From: Lineus longissimus
Lineage: Eukaryota > Nemertea > Pilidiophora > Heteronemertea > Lineidae
Assembly (NCBI RefSeq): GCF_910592395.1
Contig: NC_088309.1
Location: 26,228,599-26,292,598 of the forward strand
Length of the DNA: 64,000 bases
Direction of reading: 5' to 3'
Shown: positions 12,301-22,600 of the stretch, piece after piece
How the letters are laid out: every line of letters starts with the position of its first letter
How positions within the stretch are numbered: position 1 is the stretch's first letter
The notes under the pieces: model-generated
Databases searched by the model: none
Seen by the model: the letters and a program-made list of their open reading frames with translations, nothing else
Told to the model about the DNA's origin: nothing
Program-made: the position numbers and the translations under genes

Positions 12301-15300
12301 TGCAAATGAGAGATTGTTATGAACCAGGCAAAGGTGAAGTGAATTTGTAGAATGGCCTCGTCTGGTCACCTTTCAACAGCTGGAAACAAAAGCCATTCCT
12401 AAAGACTACAAAATACTGTTCAAAATCTCTCAATCTGCCGTCAATGACTACTGACTTGGTCATTTTGAGCAATAACATGAAAATGAAGGAACATACAAAT
12501 CATATAATCGAGAGTGAAAGCTGAAGAAGAAGACACCATGCAGATATAAAGTGATTCTCGTCTGCTAGACTGATTTCAATAACGTCTCGTTTCATTTCCT
12601 GCCTATCAGTCGGCATCAAAACAAGGATCAAATAAGGAATTCTACTGAGTCTTTTTATGAATGGAGGCACATGTTCAGCCGATCCAATCAAGTCAACTGC
12701 GCATAATTCTACGGCAGCAGAGAATCGAAAACATGTTTGTGAACAGAAAGTGCAGGAAGGTACATGAGGAGTAAAAATGGAAAATTAACCAAAAATGCTC
12801 CGCAGGCAATAATCACTTTTAACATTTGCTATTATATGAATCTGGACATGATGAAAGGATCGAACCTCACGACCCTGAATCAACATTCAAAACTTCTCAA
12901 TAAAAAGTCTCAGTACATCCGCTTTTCAAGGCATTATTTAGTTATAATCAAAGTCATGAATCAACAATTACATACATCATCATTGTCTTGAATCAAAATA
13001 GGTTAGCTTCCTGATGCAGAGTAAACCATCTACCCGGTAGTTTACAATGGTTCAGAATTAGTACTTCTTATTTTGAAATTTCAAGGGTTAAGGATTTGTC
13101 CAGTTCTCCTGTACAAACTTTCTAACAGTCTAATATCATGTAATGACAATGTAACATAAAGTGACTAGACAAGATTTGAAGACTGACACATGAGGAGGGT
13201 GATAATACTATGATCTACATATTTTAAGAAATACATCGAGAACAACAACTATCCTGGTCGAAAAATCCTTTGCAGCATCACACATTAACAGGGCTGTCAA
13301 TGAAATGAAGCTGAAAACCCCTCAAATTATCAGCCGAAAGATGACATCATGAACATCCCTTCCTTGTACAAGGGACGTTGGCTGTCACTGTCCCTTATAC
13401 AAGGGTCAATGCTAAAGGTCACTGTGAACTCCTATTGGCTGTCACCATCCCTGTGCAAGGGACAATGTTAAAGGGAACTATCAGCCCCTACTAGATCTCA
13501 CCTTGTACAAGCTACAATGCTCAGACCACTTGCCTGTCATCATCCCTTGCATTGTAAACCCCTTCTTATCAGGCAACAGAAATGAGATTCAACTATGCAA
13601 TGTACAAGCGATTGTCAGAAATGGTATTAAAACAAAACTGTCTATTCTTCATCAATAAAGGTTCTCATAGTTTGAATCTTTCTACATCCACTTAACAAGC
13701 AACACTTCTCAAGGGTACTGTAAACCTCTATAATGAGTTAATGATAGCAAAGACATGCCAAAGTTATAATTAGGGGACTAATTAGGCTCGCAAACAAAAA
13801 AGGATATACAGAACATACTAGACTGCTAATAGGGAACCATGCTAAGATGCTAATTGAAAGGAATTGAAAACTACATCATGAGACTATCAACTAAATCGAA
13901 CAGACTACAACTTTTATTTAAAATATCTTTAGTACATGATTATGTACTTACCCAGAGCAGCTTAAAAGGTAAACAGAGAGGGGTGTGGTCAACAGTTTGC
14001 ATATAATATACAGAGTAACGAGAACATGAAACTTCAAATATTATCATATTTTTCAAGTGTAATAAGCCAACTGACAGTGTGTCAAGGTTTATCACAGATA
14101 AAGCAAGGTGGTACAATTATAGCTGTGGTACAAGTGCTGCCCGCTGTGTGAATTATTGTGTATTGCCAGTTGTCTTCTACACTGTTGAGGCTTGACCAAT
14201 AATTGTACCACTTGATCTAATACCAGTACTTAAAGGACACCTCATTATTTGCAACAAGTTGACGTATCTCTATAAACATGAACTTTCTATGAATTGGTAA
14301 CTTTATTTCTGTTTTTAAGTTGATACATTTTGGTTTCTTATCATGAATCTTCTTTTAACCCTTCGAGACCTGCGAGGCAAAGGGGTTTACAGTACCCTGA
14401 TACAAGACCTACTAGCACATCCAAGATACCATCAAATCGCTACTAAACCAAATGAGTTACTGAACCAGCAAGCTGGCCATAAATTGTACCGATTTCACCC
14501 ATCACATCAATTTACATCATGACAATTGTAACTTCAGTGATTATTCTGACCTTGTTTGCAGAGAGTCATCACATATTATTACATGGCATACACTTCTATA
14601 TGAACGCTAGTTGCCCTGGCACTTGAATAATACTCTCATGAATGACATGATCATTATATGACCATCAAATTCAATATGAACATCTGACATAGATGGAAGG
14701 CTAATGCAATTACTCATGGAAGTCATATTTTTGTGGATATTTTATTTCCAAATCAAATAATATCTATCCCTTTGGAAGGAGTATAAAAACATCTAATAAA
14801 CTGCTGGACGATAATACTATTCAAAATATTAGGCCAGGATACGGACCACCAGAAGTACACAATAGACTTGACCAGTGAGACTGAGGGGTGAAAGACCCTC
14901 TGAAATCCATAACCATAGCCGTAATCGGTACTAATTTCAACAATCACACCGATCATGGCAAGTGGTGATTATGCAAGACCACAGTCAAGGACTCAAGGTA
15001 TCTTGAAGTGGAATATTTAAAAGATATCAAAGCTTTTCTATTTTAGGTCACCATGTTGACACAAATTAGGACATGGAACCCATCAGAACTTATTTGTACA
15101 AGCCTTCAAACATTATCACAGACTCTAAATCCAAAGCCGCAGCCAGTTTCCTGAGGCTAAAAAGTACTACATTTATAAATGCAAAATATGAGGTACATAC
15201 ATGTATTAGAATGTTGAAAATCAATAAGAGAAATATGTGACAGTATTGGGCTTCCACAGCTGCGGGGCATACACTACACTGGTGAAAGCAGAGGCACATT

Positions 15301-16590
15301 CGGTGCATGAACAAGGCGATATCAGTAACTGTGACACTGTCAGGATGACCAAGCTAAGACTAGATGAAACGTGGCCAAAACCACAAAGGAACACCGGAAC
15401 CATGTTCAATCATATGGCCAATGGACCAAACTCAGTGTGGTTGAACATATCACAACAGTTATCATAAAGTGCAAAACAAAAAATAAATGTTGGAACATAT
15501 ATTCGACGTTGGAGGAAAAGGGCCGAGCTTCTTTGTCGATGAGCATGAAAAGGGGTTAATTTAGACGACATCAAAGTACATGATCATCAGCTTCTGGGTA
15601 TCAAATACTGAAGAAGGGTCAAATAAAGGGAGAGGTCATCACAATGTGTGGATCTACATGGTGAGAAGGGGTTAATTTGGACAGGACCATGTAACGCAGA
15701 GCAGGGAACATCAGATATTACAAAAGTTGGGTCATGAACTTGGTATGGAGACGAGCAGAGTGCCCATGAAATTTATAAATTTATCATCACCATCACATCA
15801 CTGATTACTTAGTATGCCATCGGTAATAGCTATCATAGATTTGTATAACAGAATCATATAATATCAATCAATAACTACATGTACATATCAGTGCCTAGTT
15901 ATATGTCATGTAAATGTATATGTATCGCTCTATCGCTTTTTATTTTGCCACCGCATTGATTGAATTTGCTGTTGTATTGCCTTAACCATGTTAAAGGGAG
16001 ACAATAGGCAGGAACAAGGTTGGCTGCTGCAGGCCAAAAAATGGCTTCTGCAGCGAAGGTTTGAGGAGTTGTAAGACTAAGAGGTATATCCAGATTATAA
16101 TACACAGTAATAGTAGCACCCTCTACACAATTTTTTCAGGGTGAGGGTTGGGGTTAGCAGAAAAAAAATTAAAATTCTGAAAAATTTTCAAAGCCAAAAA
16201 CATTTTTGGGACCGATGATGTTGCTTCATTTTAAGCAGAAAAAAAAGTGAAAAAAATATTTGGACTTAGAAATGTTTTCATCTTTCAGCTAACACTAGTG
16301 CTACAAAAACTCAGACCTACCTGTTTTTCATTATCTTTGCCCTTCACAGAAGAAGGTGTGATGAGTCTTTCGCAGTAACATCCCTCGAGCAATGCCACGC
16401 CCGACGGCTTTGGAGTCGACTCGTTCTCATAGTAGAAAAGACAGTTCTGATAGAGGGCGAACCACCGCAACTGCCACTTGCCCGTGTCTGTGCTTTTCTT
16501 GTACAGGTATCCATTAAGAGTGTTCTCCTGGCGAGCCTTTGCAGCCAAATGCAGAAGCTGGTTCTCATTCAGTCGAATAGCTTTTTGCAT
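3331..16590 (-). CDS. RASGRF: RasGRF-like Ras guanine-nucleotide exchange factor, N-terminal exons (partial)
   Basis: Two coding exons of the minus strand: 16590-16321 (90 codons, ATG start) and 3437-3331 (107 nt). Both splice junctions are good (AAACAG|gtaggt; tgtcttttcag|TATTC; GCAAG|gtaagg). The joined 125 residues start MQKAIRLNENQ and contain the PH-domain signature GYLYKKS, then WQLRWFALYQNCLFYYE, PSGVALLEG and the closing NAWVDAI (Trp118). Start, spacing and motifs match the first PH domain of vertebrate RASGRF1/2, where the same MQK(G)IRLN start is followed by PH, coiled coil, IQ, DH, PH and the Ras-GEF module. In those proteins this PH domain helps membrane targeting and the enzyme activates Ras/Rac in response to calcium. 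Only the PH part is visible; the catalytic half must lie to the left. A 12.9-kb intron splits the PH domain. An acceptor (tttcctttgcag) at 16611 shows that the start exon is preceded by a non-coding exon. Confidence 0.85.
3684..3745. repeat. (TCA)n microsatellite
   Basis: A run of TCA/ATC triplets, interrupted by CGCCATTT and CAG, lies in the large RasGRF-like intron. The poly-Ser open frame through it is simple repeat, not a gene. Confidence 0.85.
5900..7030. repeat. Diverged direct repeats
   Basis: Partial copies of a block reading roughly CATGAGGTCAA followed by GTT and a CGATT element occur near 6133, 6803 and 6944. A local duplication of about 47 bp (CAATCGAATATGATG) starts at 6172 and 6219. 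The copies are too diverged to define a unit length. There is no coding potential; the region is intronic. Confidence 0.4.
7458..7725. repeat. 51-bp minisatellite, about 5 copies
   Basis: Units begin TTTCAGCAAGGCAAGATCTA at 7458, 7509, 7560, 7611 and 7664, giving periods of 51, 51, 51 and 53 bp. Each continues with GAGGCCAATGTTGTTG-like sequence. Because 51 is divisible by 3, the minus strand shows a 17-residue repeating open frame (about 86 codons). It lies inside the large RasGRF-like intron and has no other coding signs. Confidence 0.85.
8472..8747. mobile_element. pogo/Tigger-like MITE
   Basis: A 276-bp element flanked by TA on both sides. Its ends form terminal inverted repeats: the left reads CAGTGGAACCCTGGTCGGC, and the reverse complement of the right reads CAGTCGAAACCCGGTAACA. 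TA target duplication with CAGT-GAACC-type ends is typical of non-autonomous pogo/Tc1-mariner elements. No transposase is present. A second, truncated relative ends at 11640. The element is inserted in the RasGRF-like intron. Confidence 0.75.
8920..9633. repeat. 30-bp minisatellite carrying AP-1 sites
   Basis: About 23 tandem units of 30 bp. Each joins CAGGTGGTG, TTTTCTGTTTCAG and TGACTCAA. I count about 21 perfect TGACTCA heptamers, the AP-1/TRE consensus; single-base variants occur in the first unit and near 9365. Some units lack one or two bases (GAGTGGTG variants). Because 30 is divisible by 3, two plus-strand frames stay open for over 100 codons, but these only translate the repeat. The array lies antisense in the first coding intron of the RasGRF-like gene, about 7 kb downstream of its start codon. 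Confidence 0.95.
9634..10320. other. Intron sequence, nothing recognised
   Basis: AT-rich single-copy sequence. The first 100 bp still hold decayed minisatellite-like pieces (TGTTGAGTTACTCAACAGG). I see no coding or repeat structure beyond that. Confidence 0.4.
10325..10437 (-). mobile_element. tRNA-derived SINE-like head with adjacent hairpin
   Basis: Read on the minus strand, this has a tRNA-like A box (TAGTCTAGTGGTTAA) and, about 35 bp on, a B box (GGGGTTTGATCC), the internal RNA polymerase III promoter of tRNA-derived SINEs. The acceptor stem does not pair fully, so a functional tRNA is unlikely. Immediately 5' of it is a perfect hairpin with 11-bp arms, GGCCCCTTCTT at 10406-10416 and AAGAAGGGGCC at 10427-10437, around a 10-nt loop. 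The body and tail of the element are not clear. Confidence 0.55.
11450..11640. mobile_element. Truncated pogo-like MITE
   Basis: The right end reads ACCGGGGTTCAACTG followed by TA and matches the inverted-repeat end of the element at 8472-8747; the GGTGGTCGCGTTACCGGGG segment is shared too. Similar internal stretches (CCCAAAAATTTTCATCAATTT) extend left, but I cannot find an intact left inverted repeat, so this copy is probably 5'-truncated. Confidence 0.55.
11650..13340. other. Intron sequence, no gene seen
   Basis: Single-copy sequence within the large RasGRF-like intron. Short open frames on both strands have no family resemblance and no consistent splice borders. Confidence 0.4.
13345..13565. 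repeat. Diverged tandem repeat with palindromic core
   Basis: Four to five degraded units of about 50-55 bp. Each has a self-complementary core of the CCTTGTACAAGGG type (near 13363, 13394, 13451, 13501) followed by ACAATGCTAAAGG-like sequence and TGGCTGTCAC. The cores could form short hairpins. The repeat is intronic. Confidence 0.65.
13566..16320. other. Intron sequence, no gene seen
   Basis: AT-rich sequence up to the donor of the first coding RasGRF-like exon. I see no RNA gene, transposon end or coding exon that I can support. Confidence 0.4.
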
Positions 16591-16610
16591 GGTTGCAAAT
16601 CAACTCACAA
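16591..16610 (-). promoter_or_regulatory. 5' UTR segment and splice acceptor of the RasGRF-like start exon
   Basis: On the minus strand a pyrimidine tract ending TTTCCTTTGCAG precedes 20 nt of leader and then the ATG at 16590. This supports the start codon choice and shows that transcription starts further right, in an upstream non-coding exon. Confidence 0.6.
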
Positions 16611-16611
16611 C

Positions 16612-18000
16612 TGCAAAGGAAAAGAATGTAGGATTGGTTTTAAAGAACAAAAGTCAGCCGAAGAACTGGTGTCTGTACCCTAGAGTTACCCAAGATTTTC
16701 AAAGGAAAAGAACTAATGCACAAACATTACACCGAAACAAGGAAAAGACTAAATTAACCAAAATGTTGACATACATAATGCAGCAGCAATTACTCAGACT
16801 AAAATTTATTAAGAGATATAAACCTGAGAACTTAAGTTCTATACCATGTGAAATTAGCAAACAAAGTTGTGTGGATTTGAATATTTGAAAGATCATAGCT
16901 GACTAGAGCATGCTTATCTCAAAAATATAGAAAAAGCACTTCATTGACCTACTGAAATCCTTTAAAATGGCCAAAACCTGGCCTCATTAAACAATATATA
17001 CAAGGAAGAGATGACAACACCTTATATTTCAAGGGTTTCATCTCAAGAGATGTCATGCATGATACTCTTTGTGAATAAACTTGTCTTTTGATCAGTTACT
17101 TCCTTTTATTCATGCGCGGAGTCTTTCTGGTGGAAATAGAGACGTTATTTTTCTTCGATATATATATTTTGACAGTAAGACAACAGTCACAATATTTGTT
17201 CACATCCAGTAACAGTGACCGCCCCACCCCCTCAATCGCTTCCGACTCCATAGCTGTCATCATATCTAATAATGTCCTGTATCACGGACTGTGGAGTTGA
17301 TTCTTGACGAGGCCAACATAAAAGGGTTAATCAATGAGCAATTACATAGAGAACAGTAGAATCATATGTATGAAAAGCAAATAAGGGCTCTGTGTGCAGC
17401 ATAACCTGATGCCCAGAGGCATTGGTGTAAAACACTACCAGTTGTTCAGTATGTCAACTATACAGTATGATGTATCAGGGCTTTATATTAATGAATGAAG
17501 CATATTAGTCAAGGTTTGTTTATGATATTGCTATAAACATATCATATAAAATGTAGCAACTAACTGGCTGCAACTTTACCCGTACGTCAGATAGGCCTTC
17601 TTACTGAAGATACATAAAGCAGATGATCTAAAAAGTGATTTGAACTGAAACATTGAACTATGCATGAATGTAACTGAAAGAAATACTTCCAATATCCATC
17701 TATTTCATAAGCTATTATTTTACGCAAAATATATATTATTGACAAACGCTGTACCTATCCTCCTCTCTGGACAACTAAGGATAACCATCACTAATTCCTC
17801 TTGGTGTGAACATTAACACGAGAGCCGAGACAATATTGTTCTACGTCATAACGCTACATTAGCGCCAGATAAGTGGTGATTGTTAGCTGGTCGATAAAGA
17901 TAATAAGTAATGATCGCTTGGGAAAAACATCGCCATGTGACAGACTCGTCGAGTTGACACCAATAATCCACTTGAGATTGTTGACGTTATTGACCTAAGA
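16612..18000. other. Presumed upstream intron, no gene seen
   Basis: AT-rich sequence upstream of the RasGRF-like start exon. It probably lies in the 5' UTR intron. I saw no coding exon or transposon end. Confidence 0.35.
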
Positions 18001-18530
18001 TTAGCTTGATGACATCATTAAGTTACTGACCCTTAAAGGGGAAGTACACCAGTGAATTCTAAACAGGGAATACACTAACAGTCAATTGATTTTACGGGCA
18101 CAACCCATTGATTTATCTTCAACTGCAAGCATTAGCATATACATTGTACATGTTATTCAAAACAATGACAAGTTCAATGACACTTAAAGGGGGAGTACAT
18201 ATACACTGACTTATCAGCTGCCTCCAACAGTATTGAGGACCAAATCAGTACCACACAGAAAGTTCAATGATCCTTAAAGGTAAAGTACACTGGCATATTT
18301 AAAGGGGTGGATATAAGGGGTGGGCATGTACACTAAAACCAATTACTCTTACACTACTGATAACATTGGTATTGAGGACAAAATCACCTCAACGACAATA
18401 GACCACAGGCATCAAATGGGAAGGTAACTGGCAAGGATTTGGGGAATATCCCCACTACTAACCATGACGTCTTATTGATTTATCCCCCAACTGCATCCTA
18501 TATCATTACTGGTAATGTTATTGACGACAT
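18000..18530. repeat. Diverged direct repeats (CTTAAAGG-AGTACAC type)
   Basis: Copies of a block reading AAGTT..ATGA..CTTAAAGG..AAGTACAC start near 18013, 18170 and 18260, each followed by partly alike sequence ending in ATTGAGGAC-type text. The spacing is irregular (90-150 bp), so this looks like an old, decayed local duplication. Confidence 0.5.
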
Positions 18531-18554
18531 CAGCTTCACCCTTCACTATATTTT

Positions 18555-18957
18555 GACTTGAGGTGCTGTGATATTGATAATGATATAAATACATGTAGTT
18601 GGATGCTCAGGCTAATCAAGTTAATTAGAGGTGAGACCTTTTCCCAAGCGTGATGCTGAAAATCTCCCAGTCCAATCCAACCTTTATTTCACCTTTAGTG
18701 AAGAGTACCATGACTTTCTTATGACCATCATAAAATAAACTATATTTACAAACCATCCAAGATGAGAGCTATCAAACCATAAGAAAGCTTCCCTTGTAGT
18801 GTTGAGCCCAGGTCAAACATGCCTCTAGTGCTAGTTAGGTACTGACTGAGGCTTTATTGCTTGGAAACAAATCAAAGGTCTCACCTGTAATTAACCTGAT
18901 TAGCCAAAGCATCCAACCATACATTAAATCATTATCAGTATCATGGAACCTCAAATC
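18555..18957. mobile_element. Foldback/MITE-like inverted repeat
   Basis: Two arms of about 95-100 bp face each other: 18555-18648 and 18859-18957. They share TTGAGGT, GATAATGAT, GTTGGATGCT, GGCTAATCA, GTTAATTA and AGGTGAGACCTTT in the same order when one arm is reverse complemented, at about 80 % identity by eye. A spacer of about 210 bp with no coding capacity lies between them. This fits a non-autonomous foldback element. A transcript would form a long hairpin. Confidence 0.75.
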
Positions 18958-19439
18958 AATTATATATGCATAACATGATAATAGGCCTTACAATATTCCT
19001 ATGGTCTATAGACAATGAAGCTAAGATATATATATACTGCAAATGAAAGTGATATAAGCTAAATATATGAACTACAATACCTCATTAGTTCTTCTTGAAG
19101 AAGGAAAACACAGAGAAATGTGATGTCACTTTTCAACACAGAATCAGTGAAGAGTAAAGCGGATCATGCCGTCCTCCATCCAACAACAGGTAGCCAGCTA
19201 GTCACTATAGCATTTATACGGAACACGCAGACGACTTTCACAACATCAACATTAATCATTGACAAAAATCCGCAGAAAACTCAAAATGAACACAAGAACA
19301 TCATACCTTATGAATGCTTCGTTAGTTTGTTACATCCCTGTAGTTTTTCCGTGGCTTTTTGATGCAAAGAACATTGGCCACAAGTCTCAAATCTGTTGAT
19401 GCGATAGTGAATTGAGCCAGCTCATTACATTTTCATTTC

Positions 19440-19680
19440 ACCTGCAGCAGACGATAGACGCGCATGCGTACATATCTGATTGTGTTCTGCCTCATCAACT
19501 TGTCACTTAGTACTTATAGCGCAATTAGGAGTTTCCAGCGCGAATGTGCCCCTTTCGCGACAAAGACACGTGGACTCAGATTCGGCATGGAGTACTGTGG
19601 ACCCCACATATACCACAGCCCCAGTCCATGTGACAAGTTTTATTTAACCGCATGATGCTGCCATCTATCATTGCGTGACA
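19440..19680. promoter_or_regulatory. Candidate promoter of the RasGRF-like gene
   Basis: A CpG-richer island in AT-rich surroundings, containing CGCGCATGCGTAC (close to the NRF1 consensus), CAGCGCGAATG, TTTCGCGAC and an ACACGTGG E-box. It lies about 2.9 kb upstream of the RasGRF-like start exon, which needs an upstream non-coding exon. Assignment to that gene is inference; no TATA box or defined first exon was identified. Confidence 0.35.
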
Positions 19681-19699
19681 AACTGGGTAAGATGTCTTG

Positions 19700-22600
19700 G
19701 CCTGCTTTGTGGTCAATTTAGTGGCAAATATCCCTGTAGGCATGTACAAAAGATGATGTGTCTTCTAAAAACAAACTAAACGGTTGTGAATCCAGCATGT
19801 AGGCCTTCCATCCCCAGATCAGCCAACTCCTAAAGGTGGACATAATGATTGGACCAGTGGGCTTATGCTGATGAAAATCAATCAGTCCCAACCTGTTGCG
19901 ACATAAACCAGGGCTACTGCCTTAGGTTGAGCTATCATTTCACCATGCTTTTGAAGACAGGTACAACCTGCTTGGCCCGTCTCTTGTCCTCACTCAAGGC
20001 GAATCAGGTCTCTTGTCTTCCTGGATGAGATAATACTGGTATTCCACTTGCGGACTACATCAGCTTTATGATATTACTTTGATGTTGGTGGTCGGCCTAT
20101 AGCTCAGAGTGTAGGAATGAGAAGTATCCTATATTGACAGAGACACATACAAAACGTCACCTTAAAAAGCAGAGACTAACACGGCAGATCATTGGGTGGC
20201 TGAGACATCAGCTATGGCTGGTTGTGACATGGGCTTGGCTGTGATGGAGTCTCGCAATCGACGAATATCGGTGGGACCGATCTATACCATCTGGAATGAT
20301 AGTGTCACTGCCTCCACTTGGTTTTTATCAATAGCCACACACTTGACCAATCCTTGCATAATTTGGTTATAATTTCATATGAACAAAGTTCAAACACCAT
20401 TTCATACGTCAAATGCATTTATTTATTGTTTTAGTGTAAAAATAAATACAAAAGCAATTTTTACAATATACAATTACGTCAAAGGAAAGAGTCTTAGTTT
20501 CCTCCTTATTCTGTTTACCCGAGATTCACAAAGCCAAGAGAATGGCATCTCTTCAAAGAGATACACATAATTCAAGTTTGCATCACATCATGTCTAACAG
20601 TGTTCAAAATGGAAAAATCACCATTCAAATTCCAATTAGTTCGCCAACTGCTGGTCTGAATACACTCAAGTTGGATCCTGTGTATCGATTGGTCAATTCT
20701 CAGTCATTAAATGACTAGGCAGGAAACTAAAGCTCGCAATTCGAAATTGTGATTCTTCTCACAAAACACTGCATAATTACGGGTAGGTAAAAATTAGTTG
20801 CTTTTTAATTCACAAAATATGTACGATATAAAAAATTTGAATCACAGATTTTTAATCATTTTGCAATAAAAATATCAATGTTTAATTTGAATGCTCAGCA
20901 AAATTGCCTCATAGAAATTTGTTCAAACATGATTTTTTTTCTCAATTTGGCCAACTGATATTGGGACTAGTATTATATACTCTTTACCTCTCGGTTCAGT
21001 GGATCTCAGATTTAACAAACAACACATCTTCAGATTCACAATCCCCTAACCATTCATCAACTGACCAAAGCTGAAAGTCGTAAAGATTCTATTTTAATAC
21101 AAGCCAAAATAAACTTCATCTGAACTCTTCAACATGACCAGAAAGCATTCAAGTTACTCATATGTTAGACTGGTCAAAAGGATCCCAGTCATGCTCTTTA
21201 AAATTTTAAATAAACTATTTGAAACTAACCTGAATTTCAAAATGCATTACTTAACCCCCAAGCATTTGAAAATGGTCAGTCACTGAATGGTTAACCAACA
21301 AAGCGGAGTTGCACCTTATACATGTAACTAACAGAAAAGCCAAACCAGCTAAAAATGCAAACCCGTTGGAACGTATTTTCAGGGAGGTCATTTTCATTAT
21401 TGGTAACAGCTTTGAGAAAATTTACATTTGCATAGAAGCTGTGTGGATGAAGTCATCACAAAGGAAGCTGTCATTTTCGACAGTGAATTTATGTAACTGA
21501 CGCACGTGGCACACTGTGAGCAGTATCGGCAGGGTAAAGGCCATGGATTGACCTCCAAAACATCATCACACAGCCTCTATACCACATCTTTCATTATTAT
21601 GATAATCAACTAGGTGCAACCCGGCAAACTCTTTCAAACAAACTCTAACTTTCATACAATTTGTAACTGGCCACTGCCCAAATAGGAAAAGAAACAAGGT
21701 GGAAGCTAGTACATACATGATATCTACAATGATGTACATATATGGTGCATGTTCAGAGTGTGGGTGAATGCAACCTAGTACACAGGGATCATTTATCACC
21801 AAAAACTACAAGAAAGGAATGAATGATCCCTCTGCACAGGGTTTAGTGATTTTTTATCAAATTTCAAACAGCTAACAACAATTTCAAACATTCATCACAC
21901 GATACATCTAAATTAGGTATGGCTGTAATATTGTATTTATTACCCAATACCGATAGCTTTCTCGATGAAAGAGGTTAACTTTGGCCCAGAGTACATATCA
22001 ATCCCATGTGAACATACGAAATTATATTTGGTGGTCAGGCAAACTTCAATTGAAACTTGTCAGTTGTTAGAGAAACTGTATTTCAAACACCAACAGATGT
22101 GGTTTTCAAATGAGATGGCTGAAACTTTCTGTATTGGCCAGTTCTTGTCTTACTCAACCAATCTAACTATAAAGTTGGTTGAAAGAATAGGAAGCAAGAT
22201 CACTCTATCAGTCAAGTGGTATTGTGATTTTGCCCCGAACAGATCATTCAAACAGGAAACAAGGAGGCCAAACCATCAGAGGCAATCTACTAACGTCAGT
22301 ACATATCATTCCTCCATCCTCTGGTTCTTCATCATTCAATTCCACTTCCTGTTAGAAAGAATGATATGTTTCCAAAAAAAGGCAGAATTACCTTGATAGA
22401 AATTCAATGACTTTCAAAATGAACCCTCTTTACTCAAAGATTAATAAAATTATTCACAGATAAATCAAATACTGATATGTACTATAAATCAGATAAGACA
22501 ATTTTTTAAAAATAAATCAATATTTTGACACAAGGCCATGACAGAGTGAAGCCCTGTGAAGCAAAGTTTCATGACCAATGATATACATGTTTTATTTCAA

